Source of the DNA: Synechococcus sp. RedBA-s | GTDB taxonomy: Bacteria; Cyanobacteriota; Cyanobacteriia; PCC-6307; Cyanobiaceae | DNA: 64,000 nucleotides | Assembly (NCBI RefSeq): GCF_024345495.1 | Contig: NZ_JAGQBF010000007.1 | Location: 38,155 to 102,154 of the forward strand | Reading direction: 5' to 3' | Shown here: positions 27,988 to 37,296 of the stretch, piece after piece | How the letters are laid out: every line of letters begins with the position of its first letter | How positions within the stretch are numbered: the first letter of the stretch is position 1 | Program-made: the position numbers and the translations under genes | The notes under the pieces: generated by a model | Databases searched by the model: none | Told to the model about the DNA's origin: nothing | The model's input: the letters and a program-made list of their open reading frames with translations, nothing else

Positions 27988-28748
27988 GGCATGGCTGGCA
28001 ACTGCTCCAGGTAGGAGAGCGTGATCTGGCCGCCGGCACAAGCCGGGCCCCGCAGCACCCTGGTGGGCTCCAGGCCATCGGTGAGGCTGGAGGCGGCGCT
28101 GAAGCGCGTGGTTGGCAACTTGATTGTGGCGGCACTGAGGGTCACCAGGCAGCGCAGACCGGCCGACGTGGCCGCCGCCAGGCCCGCCGGGGAATCCTCC
28201 AGGGCCACAGCTTCACCAGGCTCCAGCCCCAGGCGCTGCAGGGCCAGGCGGTAGGCCTCGGGATCGGGTTTCTTGGCGGCCACGTCCTCGGCACAGATCC
28301 GCAACGGCAGCAGCTGACTCAGCTCCCTGAGCTGGTTCTCCAGCAGGGCGGCCACCGCCTCACGGCCGCTGGTGGTCACGATCGCCTGCTGCAGGCCGGC
28401 CGCCGCCGCCGCCTCGATCAGGCGGCGCACGCCAGCTCGCAGCTGAACCTCACCGGCCACCACCAGCTGGCGGTAATGCAGCTGTTTGGCCTGGTGCAAC
28501 GCCTCCAGCAGCGAGGCCTTGGGCTCCCCTCCCTGCTGCCGCTGAAGAAACCCGCGCAGCCGCTCACGGCCACCACTGATCGCCAACAGTTCGATGTAGG
28601 TGGCTCGGTCCCACTGCCAAGGCAGGCCGAGCTGGTCAAAGGCCCTGTTGAAGGCCACCCGGTGACCGTCCAGTTCGGTTTCAGCCAGGGTGCCGTCCAC
28701 GTCCCAGAGCAGGGCGCGCAGGGAACCCTGAGCGGCAAGGGCTTGCAT
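27984..28748 (-). CDS. CbbY-like HAD-superfamily sugar phosphatase
   Basis: A 254-aa HAD subfamily IA hydrolase with ALLWDVDGTLAETELDGHRVAFN (nucleophile and acid Asp plus the CbbY-type EtxxHR-like segment), AIVTTSGREAVAALL, AEDVAAKKPDPEAYRLAL and VALEDSPAGLAAATSAGL. CbbY removes xylulose 1,5-bisphosphate, a RuBisCO inhibitor. That role fits an autotroph and the glycerate-kinase neighbour, but substrate specificity is inferred. Confidence 0.8.
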   Translation of the reverse strand: MQALAAQGSLRALLWDVDGTLAETELDGHRVAFNRAFDQLGLPWQWDRATYIELLAISGGRERLRGFLQRQQGGEPKASLLEALHQAKQLHYRQLVVAGEVQLRAGVRRLIEAAAAAGLQQAIVTTSGREAVAALLENQLRELSQLLPLRICAEDVAAKKPDPEAYRLALQRLGLEPGEAVALEDSPAGLAAATSAGLRCLVTLSAATIKLPTTRFSAASSLTDGLEPTRVLRGPACAGGQITLSYLEQLPAMP

Positions 28749-28770
28749 CCAGCGACGCTAGGAGCTGGAG

Positions 28771-30699
28771 GTGAGCCGATCAGAATGGCCCCACTGCCCC
28801 GAGGATCCCCTGCCCTTCACACCGCCTGAGCAGCGCTGGCAACTGCCCGCACCCCTGCCCCCCAGCCTTGACGGGGCCCAGGCCAGCGGAATGGCGGCCC
28901 TGGGGCTGCCGCCGGAGTTGCTGGCGGTGCTGCACCGGCGGGGCTTCGACAGCCCCGAGGCGATCCAGGAGTTGCTGGATCCCCCCGCCGCCCCCGACCC
29001 GCGCGAGCACTTCGCCGATCTGGCGGTGGCGGTGGAGCGGCTCGTGCGGGCCTGCGCCGCGGCGGAGGCGGTGGCGATCTGCGGCGATTACGACGCCGAC
29101 GGCATGACCAGCACGGCCCTGCTGGTGGGGGTGCTGCAGCGGCTGGGGGCCCGTCCCCAGGCCGCCATCCCCAGCCGGCAGGAGGAGGGCTACGGCCTCA
29201 ATGCCGGCATGGTGGAGCGGCTCCGGGGCGAGGGGGTGCGCCTGCTGGTCACCGTCGACAACGGCATCTCCGCCCGGGAGGCCCTGGAGCGGGCCAGGGA
29301 TCTGGGGGTGGAGGTGATTCTCACCGACCACCACACGCTCCCCGCCGAGCACCCGCCCTATCTGGCCCTGCTCCATCCGGCCTGCACCCCCGAGGGTTCC
29401 CCCTACCGGGGTCTGGCGGGGGTGGGGCTGGCCTATCTGCTGGCGATGGTGCTCGCCAGCCAGCTGGGCCGAGCCGATGCCACCGCCATGGCCCTGGATC
29501 TGTTCTGCATCGGCACCGTGGCCGACATGGCCCCCCTGCTGGGGGTGAACCGGCGCTGGTTGCGCGATGGCCTCAGGCGGCTGCACGCCTCACCCCTGCC
29601 GGGCCTGCAGGCGCTGCAGCGGCTGGCGGGGCTGGGGGAGGAGCCCCTCGATGCCACGGCGGTGGCCTTCAAGCTGGCACCGCGCATCAACGCCGTGGGA
29701 CGACTGGGCGATCCGGCCCTGGTGGTGGATCTGCTCACCACCGACGACCGAGACCGCGCCATGGCCCTGGCCCAGGACTGCGAGGCCCTCAACCGGCAGC
29801 GGCGGGAACTCTGTGAGGCGATCGAAGCGGAAGCGGTGGCCCTGGTGGAGGCCGATGGCCCCGAGCCCAGCCCCTTTGTGCTGCTCGCCCAGACCCACTG
29901 GCATCACGGCGTGATCGGCATCGTGGCCGCCAGGCTGGTGGAGCGCTATGGCCTGCCCGTGGCCCTGCTGGCCGGAGAGGGGGGCGGCCGGCTGCGGGCG
30001 TCGGTGCGGGCACCGAGGGGATTTGCGGTGGATCAGGCCCTGACCCACTGCGGCGCCCTGCTGGAGCGCTACGGCGGCCATCCCGCCGCCGGCGGCTTCA
30101 GCGTGAGGGCGGAGCGGCTGGCGGACCTGCATGAGCAGCTCAACGGGCTGGCGGCCAGCTGGCTGGGCGATCGCGGCAGCGGCTCGCCGGTGGAGCCGGA
30201 GGCCTGCCTGGAGCTGGAGCGCATCGGCCGGGGCTTCTGGCGCGACCTGCAGCGGCTCGAACCCCTGGGGGCGGGGTTCGCGGCGCCGATGTTCTGGAGC
30301 AAGTCCTGCCGGGTGATCAGCCAGCGGCTGCTGCGTGGTGGCCACCTGCAGCTGGAGCTGGAGCAGGGGGACTGCCGGCTGCGGGCGATCGCCTGGCGCT
30401 GGCAGGGGGAGGGCACAGTGCCGGAGCTAGTGGATGTGGCCTACCGCCTGCGCAGCGACAGCTGGCAGGGGGAGGAGCGCCTGCAACTGGAACTGGTGGG
30501 CCTGCGCGACAGTGGCGGCGGAACCGTGCTGCTCAGGCGGCGACAGCGCTCTTACTGGTGCCGACGCCAGGGGGATGGGGTGCTGATCCGCAACGAGGAA
30601 GGCCGGGAACTCCATGTGGAGCTCCCAGCGCTTGATCAGCCGGCTTACCTGCGCGGCCTGATCGACGAGGCCGCCCTGGCCTTGGGCCTTCAAGTCTGA
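28771..30699 (+). CDS. recJ: Single-stranded-DNA-specific exonuclease RecJ
   Basis: A 642-aa DHH-family 5'-3' exonuclease with AICGDYDADGMTSTALLVGV (motif I), LLVTVDNGISAREAL, EVILTDHHTLPAEHP (DHH motif III), FCIGTVADMAPLLGVNR, and the DHHA1 part GGRLRASVRAPRGFAV with the GGHPAAGGFS motif. A C-terminal OB-like domain follows. It starts with GTG and lies divergent from the CbbY-like gene. Used in recombination and mismatch repair. Confidence 0.92.
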   Translation: MSRSEWPHCPEDPLPFTPPEQRWQLPAPLPPSLDGAQASGMAALGLPPELLAVLHRRGFDSPEAIQELLDPPAAPDPREHFADLAVAVERLVRACAAAEAVAICGDYDADGMTSTALLVGVLQRLGARPQAAIPSRQEEGYGLNAGMVERLRGEGVRLLVTVDNGISAREALERARDLGVEVILTDHHTLPAEHPPYLALLHPACTPEGSPYRGLAGVGLAYLLAMVLASQLGRADATAMALDLFCIGTVADMAPLLGVNRRWLRDGLRRLHASPLPGLQALQRLAGLGEEPLDATAVAFKLAPRINAVGRLGDPALVVDLLTTDDRDRAMALAQDCEALNRQRRELCEAIEAEAVALVEADGPEPSPFVLLAQTHWHHGVIGIVAARLVERYGLPVALLAGEGGGRLRASVRAPRGFAVDQALTHCGALLERYGGHPAAGGFSVRAERLADLHEQLNGLAASWLGDRGSGSPVEPEACLELERIGRGFWRDLQRLEPLGAGFAAPMFWSKSCRVISQRLLRGGHLQLELEQGDCRLRAIAWRWQGEGTVPELVDVAYRLRSDSWQGEERLQLELVGLRDSGGGTVLLRRRQRSYWCRRQGDGVLIRNEEGRELHVELPALDQPAYLRGLIDEAALALGLQV

Positions 30700-30706
30700 G
30701 CCCGGT

Positions 30707-30814
30707 TCAGAGGGCGCCGCGCCTGTAAAAGAGGATGAAGATCACAGCTGGGCCCGCCAGGGTGATCAGGGCCAGCGCCATGAAGTTGGCGATCAGATGG
30801 AAATCAATTCCCAT
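30707..30814 (-). CDS. psb30: Photosystem II protein Psb30 (Ycf12)
   Basis: A 35-aa single-helix protein reading [20 protein letters not shown] then [15 protein letters not shown]. One membrane helix ends in GPxVIF and a short basic tail, which is the signature of Psb30/Ycf12, a low-mass subunit at the periphery of the PSII core. It is convergent with recJ, only seven bases after its stop. Confidence 0.72.
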   Translation of the reverse strand: MGIDFHLIANFMALALITLAGPAVIFILFYRRGAL

Positions 30815-30930
30815 GGATGCGGCGCTCGGATAAGGACTGTCCAGGAGTCAGCCTAAGGGCCGCCTGGGCCGCAGGTCCCGGTGCTCCCATGCCACTGTGA
30901 CGCCTTGTCACAGCCGTTGGAGGCGATTGG

Positions 30931-31335
30931 ATGGGCGCCGGACCCCACTGGAGTTGCATCAGCGGCTGCGGCGCCTGCTGCCGTCTGGACCCGGAGCAGC
31001 GCAGCGAAGCCCTCGAGGCCCTCAGTGAGCAGCAGCGCCAGCTCTACCTCTCAATGGTGGGAGCCGATGGCTGGTGCCGTCACTTCAACACGGGCTCCAG
31101 AAGCTGCCGCATCTACGCCGATCGGCCCGAGTTCTGCCGGGTCGGTGCCCTCGCCCAGTTGTTCGCCGTCCCTGAGGATCAGGAGGAAGCCTTTGCGATC
31201 GGCTGCTGCCGCCAGCAGATCCGCGAGGAATATGGGGGGCGCTCGGTGGTGATGCGTCGCTTCGAGCGGGCCACCCGGTTGACGGGTGGCCCATTTGCGT
31301 CCCCTGGCCCCAGCGAGCACCAGACCCAGCCATGA
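30931..31335 (+). CDS. YkgJ-family cysteine-cluster protein (zinc/iron-chelating)
   Basis: A 134-aa protein with CISGCGACCRL (CxxxCxxCC) near the N-terminus and further conserved cysteines in GWCRHFNTGSRSCRIYADRPEFCRV and IGCCRQQIREEYG. This is the YkgJ/UPF0153-type metal-chelating cluster; the bound metal and function are unproven. Its stop overlaps the next transporter gene's start, so a link to metal handling is plausible. Confidence 0.8.
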   Translation: MGAGPHWSCISGCGACCRLDPEQRSEALEALSEQQRQLYLSMVGADGWCRHFNTGSRSCRIYADRPEFCRVGALAQLFAVPEDQEEAFAIGCCRQQIREEYGGRSVVMRRFERATRLTGGPFASPGPSEHQTQP

Positions 31336-31718
31336 GCGAGCCCGTCGATTCCGATCTCAGCCCCAGCCCCGAAGCCAGCACCGAGAGCGCCAGCGCGGGC
31401 TCGTCGGATTTTGTGGCGGTGGCCGCCACCACTTTCACCACAGTGTTTCTGGCTGAGCTGGGCGACAAGACCCAACTGGCTGCGCTGCTGCTCTCCGCTG
31501 AATCCGGACGGCCCGGGGTGGTTTTCGCCGGCGCCGCCCTGGCCCTGATCTGCTCCAGCCTGGTGGGTGTGCTGCTGGGGCGCTGGCTGGCGGCGGTGCT
31601 GCCCGCCCAGCGCCTGGAGCGCATCTCCGGGATCCTGATGGTGTCCCTCGGCCTCTTTCTGGGGGGGCAGGCCAGCCTCCGCCTGCTCCAGCCCGTCCTC
31701 GATCTCCCCAATCCCTGA
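31332..31718 (+). CDS. GDT1/UPF0016 half-transporter A (putative Mn exporter subunit)
   Basis: A 128-aa protein with three hydrophobic helices and one copy of the family motif ExGDK(S/T), seen in VFLAELGDKTQLAALLLS. Full-length TMEM165/GDT1 proteins, such as cyanobacterial Mnx that exports manganese, carry two copies. The Ser/Glu-rich first 30 residues are probably disordered. The gene overlaps the YkgJ-like stop and precedes the second half by 15 bp. Confidence 0.82.
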   Translation: MSEPVDSDLSPSPEASTESASAGSSDFVAVAATTFTTVFLAELGDKTQLAALLLSAESGRPGVVFAGAALALICSSLVGVLLGRWLAAVLPAQRLERISGILMVSLGLFLGGQASLRLLQPVLDLPNP

Positions 31719-31733
31719 GCCTCCGGCGCCGCG

Positions 31734-32018
31734 ATGCAGCTCCCCCTCCTAGCCTCCACATTCCTCACTGTGTTCGTGGCCGAGCTGGGCGACAAGACCC
31801 AGCTCACGATCGTGACCATCAGCGGCACCTCCAGCAACACCCTGGCGGTGTTCCTCGGCAGCGCAGGCGCTCTGGTGCTCGCCAGCCTGCTGGGGGCCCT
31901 CGCGGGCGGCTCACTCTCCAGCGTGATTCCCCCCGATGCCCTGCAGCTGGCGGCCTCCCTGGGCTTCCTGGTGATCGGCCTGCGGCTGATCCTGCTCTCC
32001 GGAACCGACGCTCCGTAA
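31734..32018 (+). CDS. GDT1/UPF0016 half-transporter B (putative Mn exporter subunit)
   Basis: A 94-aa protein with three helices and a single VFVAELGDKTQLTIVTIS motif. Together with the gene just upstream it would form a two-chain version of the normal two-repeat GDT1 cation/H+ exchanger in the thylakoid or plasma membrane. The heteromer is inferred from the tandem arrangement. Confidence 0.82.
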   Translation: MQLPLLASTFLTVFVAELGDKTQLTIVTISGTSSNTLAVFLGSAGALVLASLLGALAGGSLSSVIPPDALQLAASLGFLVIGLRLILLSGTDAP

Positions 32019-32115
32019 AGTTGGAGTCGGAGACATCGATGCCCCGGGGCTTCGCTGCACGCCCCTGCCGGCATCATGCCGCGCGCCTCAACTCCAACTT
32101 CGCCCTGTCGTTTCG

Positions 32116-34395
32116 ATGAAGTTCACGGTCGCCCACCTGCTCGAGCAGCTCCCCGCCGCCGACGCCCTGCCGGTGGCCAAGCTGGAGAAAGCGCTGGGAC
32201 TGAGTCTCAAGCCTGATAAGTCTCAGCTGCGCATCGCCCTGGAGGGCCTGAGCCGGCTGGGGGTGCTGGTGGAAACAGAGGACGGCATCCAGCGTCGCCA
32301 GGACGACACCTTGATCGAGGCGCGCCTGCGCTGCTCCAGCAAGGGCTTCTGCTTCGCCCTGCGCGAGGACGGCGGTGAGGACATCTACATCCGCGACCAC
32401 CAGCTCAACCACGCCTGGAACGGCGATCGGGTGCTGGTGCGCATCACCCGCGAGGGCGGCCGCCGCCGCTCACCGGAGGGAGGGGTTCAGTGCATCCTCG
32501 AGCGGGCCACCACCCACTTGCTGGCCCAGGTGGAACAACAGGACGACCGGCTGCTGGCGGTGCCCCTCGACGACCGGCTGCTGACCTCGGTGGAGCTGCC
32601 GGGCTCCGACGCCAGCTACCTCGATACCGAGAAGCAGTCGGTGGTGGAGGTACTGCTGGACCGCTATCCAGTGGCGCAGTTCCCGCCCCTGGGCCACGTG
32701 GAGCGGCGCCTGCCGATCAACGGCGGCGAGGAGGCCGATCTGGATCTGCTGCTCACCAAGCACGGCCTGCGCCAGCGGCCGGCGGCGCCACGCTCCAGCC
32801 TCAAGGCCCCCAGCGACAAAGCGCGCGCTGACCTGACGGCCCTGCCCACCCTGCTGCTCAATGGCTGGAGTGGCAGCGACGCCCCGATCCTGCCCGCCTT
32901 CTCCCTGGAGGAGGGCGATGGCGGCCTGCGCCTATGGATCCACGTGCCGGCACTGGCGGAACGCTTCAGCCCCGGCGGCAGCCTCGATCTCTGGCTGCGG
33001 GAGCAGGGGGAATCGATCTGCCTGGGTCGTCGCTGGCTGCCGCTGCTCAGCCCGGCCCTGAGCAAGGCCGCTGCGTTCAAGCCCGGTGAAGCCAATGCCG
33101 CCGTTTCGGTGGGCCTGAGCTGCAACGAGCAGGGGGAGCTGAGCGACTACCGCTTTGCCCTCACCACCATCCAGGTGGACGCGGTGGTGGAGGCCAGCGC
33201 CCTGCAGGCCCTGGCGGAGCACAAGCCCAAGGCCCGCACGATCCCGGCGGCGCTCAAGCCGATCAAGGATCAGCTGCCCCAGCTGGAGCGGCTGCTGGAG
33301 ATCACCGCCCTGCTGCGTCAGCGGCGTCTTGAGAGCGGCTCCCTGGAGCTGGATCTGCCCCGCCCCAGCCTCGAATCCCTCGGCGATCTCTGCGTCCCCT
33401 CGCCTGAGGAGCGCCGTTCGGGCTGGATGGTGCAGTTGCCCGAGCACCAGCCCACAGCCCTGATGCGGGAACTGCTGATCCTTGCCAGCCGCGCCCTCGG
33501 CGCCCACCTCTGTGCCCTCGGGCTGCCGGCCCTCTATGCGGTCAATCCGCCGGCCGACGGCAGTGAGATCAACGAAGTGGCCAAGGCGGCCCTCGGCCTC
33601 GACATCCCCGTGGAGCTCAGCGAGGACGGCAATGCCCCCGCCCCGAGGGACCTGGCGGCCACCTTCGCGGCCACCGATCGCAGCCGGGTGCTGCAACGTC
33701 AGCTCAGTGAAGTGATCCCGCCGATCCAGCTCAGCGCCAGCCCAGGCGCCCATGGCCTGGGCGCCGAATCGGCGGCCTACGCCCCTTGGTGCCTGCCCTC
33801 GCTGCACTACGCCGATCTCTGGAACCAGCAGCTCCTGGTGCTGCTGCTCACCGAGGGCAAGGACCGCCCCAGTGTCCGCCACAAGACCCGGGTGGATCTG
33901 GCCAGCGCCAGCTGCCACGGCACGATCGACTGGCCCCTGCTCACCCCCACCCAGATGAGCGAGCTGCAGCAGGGGCGCAGCGAGTCGATGCTGCAGCGGT
34001 TGAACGGCCGGGGGCGCTTCACCGCCGAGGTGGAGGCCGACCTGCTGGCCATGGCCCAGGCCCGGGCGGCGGAACCCCTGGTGGGTCAGACCCTCACCGG
34101 TGTGATCAGCGGCGTGCAGAGCTACGGCTTTTTCGTCGAGATTCCTCCCTCCCAGGTGGAGGGGCTGGTGCACGTCAGTTCCCTCAAGGACGACTGGTAC
34201 GAATACCGCTCCCGCCAGAACCGTCTGGTGGGCCGCAAGAACCGCCGCACCTACATGCTCGGCGACCAGGTGGAGGTGCAGATCCAGAACGTGGATGCCC
34301 TGCGCCATCAGATCGATCTGGCCGTGCTGCTGCCGGAGGGCGACGACGAAGGCGGCGCAGAAGCTGATCCAGCCAGCGACGACGGGGAGGACTGA
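32116..34395 (+). CDS. zam: Zam-like RNB/S1 protein with degenerate RNase II active site
   Basis: A 759-aa protein laid out as RNase II/R: N-terminal winged-helix and cold-shock-like regions (FCFALREDGGEDIYIRDHQL, NGDRVLVRITREGG), a central RNB domain and a C-terminal S1 domain (GQTLTGVISGVQSYGFFVEI). At the RNB active site the canonical Asp-rich DxxDFDDA block is replaced by WSGSDAPILPAFSLEEGDGG, so the metal-binding DxDD acids are missing. Cyanobacterial homologues are named Zam (acetazolamide resistance). The protein is probably RNA-binding and not an active exonuclease. Followed at once by ubiX. Confidence 0.72.
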   Translation: MKFTVAHLLEQLPAADALPVAKLEKALGLSLKPDKSQLRIALEGLSRLGVLVETEDGIQRRQDDTLIEARLRCSSKGFCFALREDGGEDIYIRDHQLNHAWNGDRVLVRITREGGRRRSPEGGVQCILERATTHLLAQVEQQDDRLLAVPLDDRLLTSVELPGSDASYLDTEKQSVVEVLLDRYPVAQFPPLGHVERRLPINGGEEADLDLLLTKHGLRQRPAAPRSSLKAPSDKARADLTALPTLLLNGWSGSDAPILPAFSLEEGDGGLRLWIHVPALAERFSPGGSLDLWLREQGESICLGRRWLPLLSPALSKAAAFKPGEANAAVSVGLSCNEQGELSDYRFALTTIQVDAVVEASALQALAEHKPKARTIPAALKPIKDQLPQLERLLEITALLRQRRLESGSLELDLPRPSLESLGDLCVPSPEERRSGWMVQLPEHQPTALMRELLILASRALGAHLCALGLPALYAVNPPADGSEINEVAKAALGLDIPVELSEDGNAPAPRDLAATFAATDRSRVLQRQLSEVIPPIQLSASPGAHGLGAESAAYAPWCLPSLHYADLWNQQLLVLLLTEGKDRPSVRHKTRVDLASASCHGTIDWPLLTPTQMSELQQGRSESMLQRLNGRGRFTAEVEADLLAMAQARAAEPLVGQTLTGVISGVQSYGFFVEIPPSQVEGLVHVSSLKDDWYEYRSRQNRLVGRKNRRTYMLGDQVEVQIQNVDALRHQIDLAVLLPEGDDEGGAEADPASDDGED

Positions 34396-34399
34396 GCGG

Positions 34400-35023
34400 A
34401 TGGATCCGGTGGTCCTGGCGGTCACGGGTGCCTCCGCCATGCCGCTGGCTGAGCGGGGTCTGCAGTTGCTGCTGGAGGCCGGCGAGACGGTGGAGCTGGT
34501 GGCCAGCCGCGGGGCCATCGGGGTCTGGCTGGCGGAGCAGGGGGTGCGCATTCCCTCTGAACCGGATCTGCAGGCCCGCTTCTGGCGGGAGCGCACGGGC
34601 GTGACCACGGGCCAGTTGCGCTGTCACCGCTGGAACGATCAGGCGGCAGCGATCGCCAGTGGCAGCTTCCGCACGCGAGGCATGGTGATCCTGCCGGCGA
34701 GCATGGGCACGGTGGGGCGGATCGCCAGTGGCGTGGCCCTCGACCTGGTGGAGCGGGTGGCCGATGTGCACCTCAAGGAGGGGCGGCCCCTGGTGATCGC
34801 CCCCCGCGAAATGCCGTGGAGCCTGGTGCACCTGCGCAACCTCACGACCCTGGCGGAGGCGGGTGCGCGCATCGCCCCGCCGATTCCCGCCTGGTATCAC
34901 CGTCCCACCAGCCTGGAGGAAATGGTCGATTTTCTGGTGATTCGGGTGTTCGATGGACTGGGCTACGACCTCGGCTCCCTGCGCCGCTGGGATGGTCCGG
35001 TGGCCGCCGCCGCCAGTCTCTGA
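34400..35023 (+). CDS. ubiX: UbiX-family flavin prenyltransferase
   Basis: A 207-aa flavoprotein with VVLAVTGASAMPLAERGLQLL, the GSFRTRGMVILPASMGTVGRIASG core, PLVIAPREMPWSLVHLRNL and a final DFLVIRVFDGLGYD, as in UbiX/Pad1. UbiX makes prenylated FMN for UbiD decarboxylases, here probably in plastoquinone synthesis. It starts five bases after the zam stop. Confidence 0.9.
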   Translation: MDPVVLAVTGASAMPLAERGLQLLLEAGETVELVASRGAIGVWLAEQGVRIPSEPDLQARFWRERTGVTTGQLRCHRWNDQAAAIASGSFRTRGMVILPASMGTVGRIASGVALDLVERVADVHLKEGRPLVIAPREMPWSLVHLRNLTTLAEAGARIAPPIPAWYHRPTSLEEMVDFLVIRVFDGLGYDLGSLRRWDGPVAAAASL

Positions 35024-35061
35024 GTCCTGCCCACCGGTCTGATCTCCGGACTGTTCCCTCC

Positions 35062-35586
35062 GTGCTCTACCGCCTCCTGCTCCTGCCTCTGCTGGCCCCG
35101 CTGCTGGCGGTGCTGCTGGTGGCGGCCCTGAATCCCAGCCCCTCCAGCCGCCTGCGGCTGCTGATCTGGACCTCCCCGGCCCTGCCGATCGGGGTCTGGA
35201 TGGCCCTGGCGGCCAGCGGCGGCGGCGCCCTCAGCGCCGGCCTCACGGCCCTGGCCCTGCAGCAACCGGGCGATCAGCCCCTGCGGCGGCGAGCGGTTCA
35301 GGCCTCCGGCAGCGAGCGGCGCCAACCGGAGCCCTGGGATGAGCAGCCTGAAGCACGGGCCAGGCCAGGGCGGCAGGAGCGGCAGGACCCGCCCGCTGCC
35401 TACGCTGGTCCAGAGCGAGGCCCGCAGGACCCGCCCCCCACCCTCTCGGTGCCTTTCCGCATCCTGCGCAAGGGCAGCGGCCCAGGCGTCAGCGCCCAAC
35501 CAGCTGCAGCCGCAGCCACCACAACAGCTGGCGCTGGCCATGGCGACGCCGAGGGCTGGGACACGCCCCCAAGCGACGACTGGTGA
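35062..35586 (+). CDS. Hypothetical membrane protein with disordered tail
   Basis: A 174-aa protein with two N-terminal hydrophobic helices (LLLLPLLAPLLAVLLVAAL and SPALPIGVWMALAASGGGALS). A long Pro/Gln/Arg/Ala-rich tail, likely disordered, ends in an acidic DAEGWDTPPSDDW. No family recognised. The GTG at 35062 gives a start directly before the first helix. Its stop overlaps the open frame of the next gene. Confidence 0.55.
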   Translation: MLYRLLLLPLLAPLLAVLLVAALNPSPSSRLRLLIWTSPALPIGVWMALAASGGGALSAGLTALALQQPGDQPLRRRAVQASGSERRQPEPWDEQPEARARPGRQERQDPPAAYAGPERGPQDPPPTLSVPFRILRKGSGPGVSAQPAAAAATTTAGAGHGDAEGWDTPPSDDW

Positions 35587-35681
35587 AGTGGGGCTGCACT
35601 GGCGAGCCGATGTCCAGCAACAAATTTGGCCGCCAGGGATGCCTAAAGTTGGCGCAGTGTTTTGAGCTGAGGCTCCAGCCC

Positions 35682-36092
35682 GTGAGCGATTCCGCCAGCC
35701 CCGCACCGACACCCGCCAAGGTCAAGCCACCGGCTCCGGAAGACAAGCCCTTCGCGGAATTCATCCCTGAGCTGTTCCTGCCGGCCCTGCTCAAGGAAAT
35801 CGAGGCCTTCGGCGGAGCCGCACCGCAGTTGAGTTTCGAGCAGGGGGCCATGCCGGTGGTGGGCAGCCCCTGCTGGCAGGTGATGGGCAGCTTCCCCGGC
35901 GAGAAGCGCTTCTGGCTCTGCTTCACCGAGGCCAGCATCAGCTCCGCCAAGACCATCGCCCTGGCGGAGTCGGGCAGCGAACCCAGCCTGCTGGAGTCGT
36001 TCCTGATCGACGAGAAGAAAATCACCCTGGCCCTACTGATCTCACGGGTGGTGTCACGGCTCAACAGCCAGAAGTGGCTGGGCCCCAACTGA
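35682..36092 (+). CDS. DUF2996 family protein
   Basis: A 136-aa soluble protein. After a Pro/Ala-rich start it has FAEFIPELFLPALLKEIEAF, CWQVMGSFPGEKRFWLCFTE and a closing KITLALLISRVVSRLNSQKW, matching the cyanobacterial DUF2996 family of unknown function. The GTG at 35682 was chosen; the frame is open to 35583 without homology. Confidence 0.7.
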   Translation: MSDSASPAPTPAKVKPPAPEDKPFAEFIPELFLPALLKEIEAFGGAAPQLSFEQGAMPVVGSPCWQVMGSFPGEKRFWLCFTEASISSAKTIALAESGSEPSLLESFLIDEKKITLALLISRVVSRLNSQKWLGPN

Positions 36093-36164
36093 GCGCTTCA
36101 CATCCGGGCCAGCTGAGCGGAAAGCCCACCTACGATGGGCGGCACACTCCACTGTTCCGCCCGC

Positions 36165-37256
36165 ATGGTGCCCCCCGTCGCTGCGCCCTCCGCCACCCGT
36201 GGCACCAACGCCGCTGAGGCCAAGACCTTCAAAGAGCCGGTGAAGGACACGATCCTCACGCCCCGCTTCTACACCACGGATTTCGAGGCGATGGCCGCCA
36301 TGGATCTGCGGCCCAACGAGCAGGAGCTCGAAGCGATCTGCGAGGAGTTCCGCAAGGACTACAACCGCCATCACTTCGTGCGCAACGAGGAGTTCGAGGG
36401 CGCTGCCGACAAGCTCGATCCCGAAACCCGCAAGGTGTTCGTGGAATTTCTCGAGCAGAGCTGCACCTCCGAGTTCTCCGGCTTCCTGCTCTACAAGGAG
36501 CTCAGCCGCAGGATCAAGGACAAGAACCCGCTGCTGGCAGAGTGCTTTGCCCACATGGCACGCGATGAGGCCCGCCATGCCGGCTTCCTGAACAAGTCGA
36601 TGGGTGATTTCGGCCTGCAGCTGGATCTGGGCTTCCTGACGGCCAACAAGTCTTATACGTTCTTCAAGCCGAAATTCATCTTCTACGCCACCTACCTCTC
36701 CGAGAAGATCGGCTACTGGCGCTATATCGCCATCTACCGCCACCTGCAGAAGCACCCCGAGAGCAAGATCTTCCCGATCTTCAACTTCTTCGAGAACTGG
36801 TGCCAAGACGAAAACCGCCATGGCGACTTCTTCGATGCCCTGATGAAGGCCCAGCCCGACACCGTCCGCGGTCTGCAGTCCAGGCTGTGGTGCCGCTTCT
36901 TCCTGCTGGCGGTGTTCGCCACCATGTATGTGCGCGATGTGGCTCGCAAGGAGTTCTACGAGGCGCTGGGCCTCGATGCTCGCGAGTACGACAAGATGGT
37001 GATCGCCAAAACCAACGAAACGTCGGCCCGGGTGTTCCCCGTGGTGCTCAATGTGGAGCATCCTAAGTTCTACACGCGCCTGGAGCGAATCGTCACCAAC
37101 AACGCCGCCCTCAGCGAGGCTGACGCCAAGGGTGGCCCGGCTCCGGTCAGGGCCCTGCGCAAGCTGCCCCATTGGATGGCCAATGGTCTGGAGATGGCCA
37201 AGCTGTTCCTGATGGCACCGATCCGCAGCGAGGAGTTCCAGCCCGCCGTGCGTTGA
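36165..37256 (+). CDS. acsF: Mg-protoporphyrin IX monomethyl ester oxidative cyclase (AcsF/ChlE)
   Basis: A 363-aa diiron oxygenase that forms the fifth ring of chlorophyll using O2. The two iron-binding helices are visible as [17 protein letters not shown]... [11 protein letters not shown] and [18 protein letters not shown]. It also has [17 protein letters not shown] and [20 protein letters not shown]. The ATG at 36165 matches the family start. Aerobic cyclase fits an oxygenic phototroph. Confidence 0.95.
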   Translation: MVPPVAAPSATRGTNAAEAKTFKEPVKDTILTPRFYTTDFEAMAAMDLRPNEQELEAICEEFRKDYNRHHFVRNEEFEGAADKLDPETRKVFVEFLEQSCTSEFSGFLLYKELSRRIKDKNPLLAECFAHMARDEARHAGFLNKSMGDFGLQLDLGFLTANKSYTFFKPKFIFYATYLSEKIGYWRYIAIYRHLQKHPESKIFPIFNFFENWCQDENRHGDFFDALMKAQPDTVRGLQSRLWCRFFLLAVFATMYVRDVARKEFYEALGLDAREYDKMVIAKTNETSARVFPVVLNVEHPKFYTRLERIVTNNAALSEADAKGGPAPVRALRKLPHWMANGLEMAKLFLMAPIRSEEFQPAVR

Positions 37257-37296
37257 GGCCTCGCCTGGTTAGCCTGGCGGCCCTCTCTGAACCGTC

